In this document: positions 5,614-7,990 of the stretch, in pieces | Position numbering within the stretch: position 1 is the stretch's first letter | How the letters are laid out: each line of letters starts with the position of its first letter | Assembly: GCA_934662525.1 (NCBI GenBank) | Contig: CAKUKJ010000088.1 | Location: 1 to 7,990, forward strand | Reading direction: 5' to 3' | Source of the DNA: an uncultured Coriobacteriales bacterium | GTDB taxonomy: Bacteria > Actinomycetota > Coriobacteriia > Coriobacteriales > UMGS124 | Length of the DNA stretch: 7,990 nt | Made by a program: the position numbers and the translations under genes | The notes under the pieces: model-generated | Databases searched by the model: none | Told to the model about the DNA's origin: nothing | The model's input: the letters and a program-made list of their open reading frames with translations, nothing else

Positions 5614-5910
5614 TTACCGGCTCTTGCAGAGGCAATCGCCCGGTGGGGGGATGAGCGGCCCTTTTTTCAGCCTCCGGTAATCCTTGATGCACGCCTCCAC
5701 GCGCCGCACGAAGTCATCGAGCGGTATGCCCAGCGCGGCCGCATAGTCATACACCTCGCTCAGGCGAAGGCAGCGCTCGCCTGACTCCAGCTTGCTCACG
5801 TACGACTGCGGTTTGCCAAGCTTCCCCGCAACTCGTGCCTGGGTTAAGTTGTTGTCTGTGCGCATCGTTCTGAGTTCACGGCCGATGGCACGATTAAGAT
5901 TCGTATCCAT
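5614..5910 (-). CDS. XRE-family helix-turn-helix transcriptional regulator
   Basis: A 98-residue DNA-binding protein. Residues ~9-68 form an XRE/Cro-type domain: LRTMRTDNNLTQARVAGKLG, then the recognition helix region KPQSYVSKLESGER and LRLSEVYDYAAALGIPLDDF. The remaining ~25 residues are a short basic tail with no partner or ligand domain, so it is a stand-alone repressor or antitoxin-like regulator. No toxin gene lies beside it. The ATG at 5910 has no clear ribosome-binding site, so the transcript may be leaderless or translation weak; Met16 is inside the helix-turn-helix and is an unlikely start. Phased GCCCAAA repeats just upstream (5927-5949) may be its operator. The gene is convergent with desulfoferrodoxin. 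Target genes cannot be told from the sequence. Confidence 0.88.
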   Translation of the reverse strand: MDTNLNRAIGRELRTMRTDNNLTQARVAGKLGKPQSYVSKLESGERCLRLSEVYDYAAALGIPLDDFVRRVEACIKDYRRLKKGPLIPPPGDCLCKSR

Positions 5911-5926
5911 GAGCGCGAACTCTATT

Positions 5927-5949
5927 GCCCAGGCCCAAATAAGCCCAAA
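5927..5949 (-). repeat. Phased GCCCA(AA) repeats upstream of the XRE gene
   Basis: GCCCAAA occurs at 5933-5939 and again at 5943-5949, exactly ten bases apart, with a shorter GCCCA at 5927-5931. The group lies 17-39 bases before the XRE start codon. Spacing of one helical turn would put the repeats on one face of the DNA, as in an autoregulatory site. Confidence 0.3.
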
Positions 5950-6195
5950 CTAGGATGTACATGCTGCTAGGACGGCATTTCCAGTTTTCTGACGGAAGCC
6001 TGGGCACGCTTTCTACGTCCGGAATAAATATGCAATCGCGCATCGAATGGGCCAGTTGATGCACTATTCGGTATTCCAACGGGCTTCTTTACCATCTGCC
6101 TGTTTGCGCGCTATCTTCGTCGATCCGATTGGCCCATGTCGCGCGTGTCGCCAATGTTCCCCATGTCTTGTCCAGTGTTGAATTACGCCGAAGGG

Positions 6196-6210
6196 GGCCA
6201 AGTCTTGGCC
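6196..6210. promoter_or_regulatory. Perfect palindrome GGCCAAGTCTTGGCC
   Basis: Seven-base arms are exact reverse complements around a single central T. It lies in the gene-poor stretch, 368 bases before the second flavoprotein start. Its form suits a dimeric repressor site, but nothing links it to a particular protein. Confidence 0.3.
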
Positions 6211-6386
6211 TGTCATGGCTCGGCTGGAGTTTGCTGAAGGTTTCTTGAATCTGCATCCAACCGCCAAAAAGCCGCTATAGGTACGGCGCAAAGCTGAAAG
6301 AGCCGTCTCAAACGCTTCGTGAGCCCCCTGCATTGTTGAGGGGTTGCATTTCTCGACGGCCGTGCACTCCTAATCTACCTGCTTGT

Positions 6387-6577
6387 TTGCCTCCCATTCA
6401 AAACGCATCTGCCATGTGGAGGGATTGTGGGCCATGATGGGTTGCGTGCTGCGAGGGGCAAGGGGCGCTGCGGCTGCAAGGGGCGGCCAAACGCGTCACA
6501 TGCCCGAAAGCAAGCGGCTCATACACAGTCGGACGCACCAAGGGGGTGCGCCCGAACCTTCCCAAGGAGGTACAGAC
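6387..6577 (+). promoter_or_regulatory. Leader region of the second flavoprotein gene
   Basis: It contains, in order, the blocks also found before the first flavoprotein: TTGCCT (6387-6392), AACG (6402-6405), ATGTGG plus GGGA (6414-6424), CCAAGGGG (6538-6545), CGCCCGA (6549-6555) and GGAGGTA (6566-6572). A hairpin pairs CGCACC (6534-6539) with GGTGCG (6545-6550) around AAGGG, 15 bases before the ribosome-binding site. No convincing -35/-10 pair was found. Confidence 0.4.
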
Positions 6578-7990
6578 ATGGCTACAACATGCTCGCGCAG
6601 GGGTCTTCTCAAGGGTGCCGCTCTCGGTGCGGCCGCAGCCGGCGTGGCGGCAATCCCGCCGCTGGCCCTCGCCGAGGGAGAGGACGCCCAGTTCGACCGC
6701 GAGGTCGACTTCCTCGTCGTGGGCTACGGCCTGGCCGGCGAGGCCGCCGCTCTTGAGGCCAGCGACATCGACCCCGACGCCAACATCCTTGTGATTGAGA
6801 AGCTCGACGAGGGCCAGGCGGGCGGCAACTCCATCGCCTCGGGGCAGACCGTCATCGTGCCTTCTCCCGACGACCTCGACACCTTCAAGACCTATGTTGC
6901 CGCATGCTTCAACCCCAACCCCATCCCCGACGACTACCTCGACTGGATGTGCAACGAGTTCGCCACGCAGGCGAGCTGGATTCAGGGCACCGTCTCTCCC
7001 GTGGGCTACGAGATCGGCTATGTGTCCGGCGGCCCCATCACCTGGGGCAAGCTCGTCACCGAGTTCCCCGACCTGGCCGGCTCCAACTTCGTCGGCTGCT
7101 CGGGCCATGTGCGCCAGGCCGGCCAGACCTTTGAGTACGGCGGCGTGTGGCGCGGCTTCTCGCTGGCGGTGCAGGCCCGCAGCAACATCGAGGTCGATTT
7201 CGACTGCGCGATGACGCAGCTCATCATCGACGCTGACGGCAAGGTTGTGGGCGCCGTGGTGGACAACAACGGCACCGAGGAGCGCATCGGAGCAGGCAAG
7301 GGCGTTGTGCTGGCATGCGGCGGCTATGAGAACAACCTCCAGATGCAGCGCGACTTCCATGGCATGGACATGGTCTACACCGGCGGCACCCCCGGCAACA
7401 CCGGCGACGCCATCCAGATGCTCATGGGCCTGGGCGCCGAGATTTGGCACATGCGCAACCAGACCCAGTCGGGCGGTTTCTGGCTCGGCATCAAGGTGCC
7501 CGATTACGAGAGCACCTTCATGCGCGCCTTCACCATGCCTGCCGGCTCCTGGATCGAGGTCGACGCCGAGGACAAGCGCTTCTACAACGAGTCGGCCGCC
7601 TACCACCGCCAGCACATGAAGTACAAGCAGTACGGCCACTATGTGGACCTGCCCCACGACAAGGCACTGCCCGTGAGCCTCATTTTCGACGACAAGACCT
7701 GCCAGGCCGGCGCCATCGTCACCAAGTGGCTCTCCTGGCCCATCACGACGCTGGGCTACACCTGGTCTGACGACAACTCCGTCGAGGTGGAGAAGGGCTG
7801 GATCACCAAGGCCGACACCATCGAGGAGCTTGCCGAGGCCCTCGACCGCGACCCCGAGCAGCTTCAGGCCACGATCGACGAGTACAACGCCGGCGTCGAG
7901 GCCGGCGCCGATGCCTTCGGCCGCGACCCCGAGACCATGGCGACCATCGACACGCCGCCTTACTACGCCGTGGGCATCACCCCCACGCTC
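6578..7990 (+). CDS. Tat-exported FAD-dependent reductase, C-terminus beyond window
   Basis: 471 residues are visible and the frame is open at the right edge. The ATG at 6578 has AAGGAGG seven bases upstream. Residues 1-32 are a Tat signal (SRRGLLKG at 6-13, hydrophobic run, ALA before a likely cut at 32/33). The FAD motif GYGLAG is at 49-54, with Tyr in place of the common Ala or Ser, and GVVLACGGYENN is at 242-253. The protein belongs to the same fumarate reductase / ketosteroid dehydrogenase-like FAD superfamily as the first flavoprotein but differs clearly in sequence. In KRFYNESAAYH (333-343) Tyr342 falls where fumarate reductase has its catalytic Arg in the NEITTR segment, so another substrate is likely. 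The last visible residues (YYAVGITPTL) reach the strand before the second catalytic region, which is missing. Whether it carries an FMN domain at the C-terminus cannot be seen. No regulator is visible on its upstream side. Confidence 0.92.
   Translation, partial: MATTCSRRGLLKGAALGAAAAGVAAIPPLALAEGEDAQFDREVDFLVVGYGLAGEAAALEASDIDPDANILVIEKLDEGQAGGNSIASGQTVIVPSPDDLDTFKTYVAACFNPNPIPDDYLDWMCNEFATQASWIQGTVSPVGYEIGYVSGGPITWGKLVTEFPDLAGSNFVGCSGHVRQAGQTFEYGGVWRGFSLAVQARSNIEVDFDCAMTQLIIDADGKVVGAVVDNNGTEERIGAGKGVVLACGGYENNLQMQRDFHGMDMVYTGGTPGNTGDAIQMLMGLGAEIWHMRNQTQSGGFWLGIKVPDYESTFMRAFTMPAGSWIEVDAEDKRFYNESAAYHRQHMKYKQYGHYVDLPHDKALPVSLIFDDKTCQAGAIVTKWLSWPITTLGYTWSDDNSVEVEKGWITKADTIEELAEALDRDPEQLQATIDEYNAGVEAGADAFGRDPETMATIDTPPYYAVGITPTL

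Larger units (their letters stand above)
5911..6577. other. 667-base stretch without a convincing gene
   Basis: Between the XRE gene and the second flavoprotein no frame combines a ribosome-binding site, protein-like composition and the codon use of the neighbours. Base composition up to about 6410 is visibly less GC-rich than the genes on either side. Open minus-strand frames exist (5894-6079 and 6064-6333) but read as low-quality peptides; they could be remains of a decayed gene. The stretch holds phased repeats (5927-5949), an 8-base inverted repeat far apart (6047-6054 / 6130-6137), a 15-base palindrome (6196-6210) and, in its last 190 bases, the leader of the second flavoprotein. Confidence 0.5.

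Noticed and set aside
4566..6169. AAGACATGGGGA at 4566-4577 and its reverse complement at 6158-6169
   Set aside because: A shared 12-base word on opposite strands is expected a few times by chance in 8 kb, and the flanks do not match.
6064..6333. 89-residue minus-strand frame in the gene-poor stretch
   Set aside because: No ribosome-binding site, composition unlike a folded protein, no family recognised. Retained only as a possible remnant in the description of the stretch.
6398..7657. 419-residue open frame on the minus strand opposite the second flavoprotein
   Set aside because: Same shadow pattern; the opposite strand encodes a Tat signal, FAD motif and ribosome-binding site.

Overview
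The window looks like chromosome from a high-GC anaerobic actinobacterium of the Coriobacteriia, most likely family Eggerthellaceae (Eggerthella, Slackia, Adlercreutzia or Gordonibacter type). This is inferred from three things: two Tat-exported fumarate-reductase-like flavoproteins in one short window, a regulator joining about 12 membrane segments to a LuxR helix-turn-helix beside one of them, and a desulfoferrodoxin, a superoxide-detoxifying enzyme of anaerobes. The species cannot be fixed from the sequence.

Layout, left to right. Bases 1-64 hold what looks like the last codons of a gene entering from the left. A leader of about 240 bases follows, with a repeat element and a cluster of possible operator motifs. 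Next comes a complete Tat-exported flavoprotein with a C-terminal FMN-binding domain (308-2389), closed by a clear intrinsic terminator (2421-2447). A membrane-embedded LuxR-type regulator (2525-4144) runs in the same direction. A 520-base gap (4145-4664) holds two very short minus-strand reading frames, two further repeat copies and a perfect inverted repeat at the start of a small unknown gene (4665-4955). After a gap with two hairpins comes a 2Fe desulfoferrodoxin (5181-5552). It converges on a small XRE-type repressor (5614-5910, minus strand) across a strong shared hairpin. A 667-base stretch without a convincing gene (5911-6577) leads to a second Tat flavoprotein (6578 to beyond the right edge).

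How the genes may work together. The first flavoprotein and the LuxR protein form a reductase-plus-regulator pair of a kind recurrent in this family: an extracytoplasmic reductase for an organic electron acceptor, beside a membrane protein that could sense the acceptor and switch on its reductase. Neither flavoprotein keeps the active-site arginine and histidine pattern of true fumarate reductases at the positions I could align by eye, so the substrates are probably not fumarate. The two flavoprotein genes share short collinear blocks in their upstream leaders, which hints at common descent or shared control. The desulfoferrodoxin is a separate oxidative-stress function.

No tRNA, rRNA, CRISPR array or intact mobile element was seen. 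I see no clear evidence of a wholly new system. The most worthwhile leads are the substrates of the two divergent reductases, the shared leader blocks, the repeat element at 46-102 / 4471-4494 / 4544-4586, and the small unknown gene with its palindrome.
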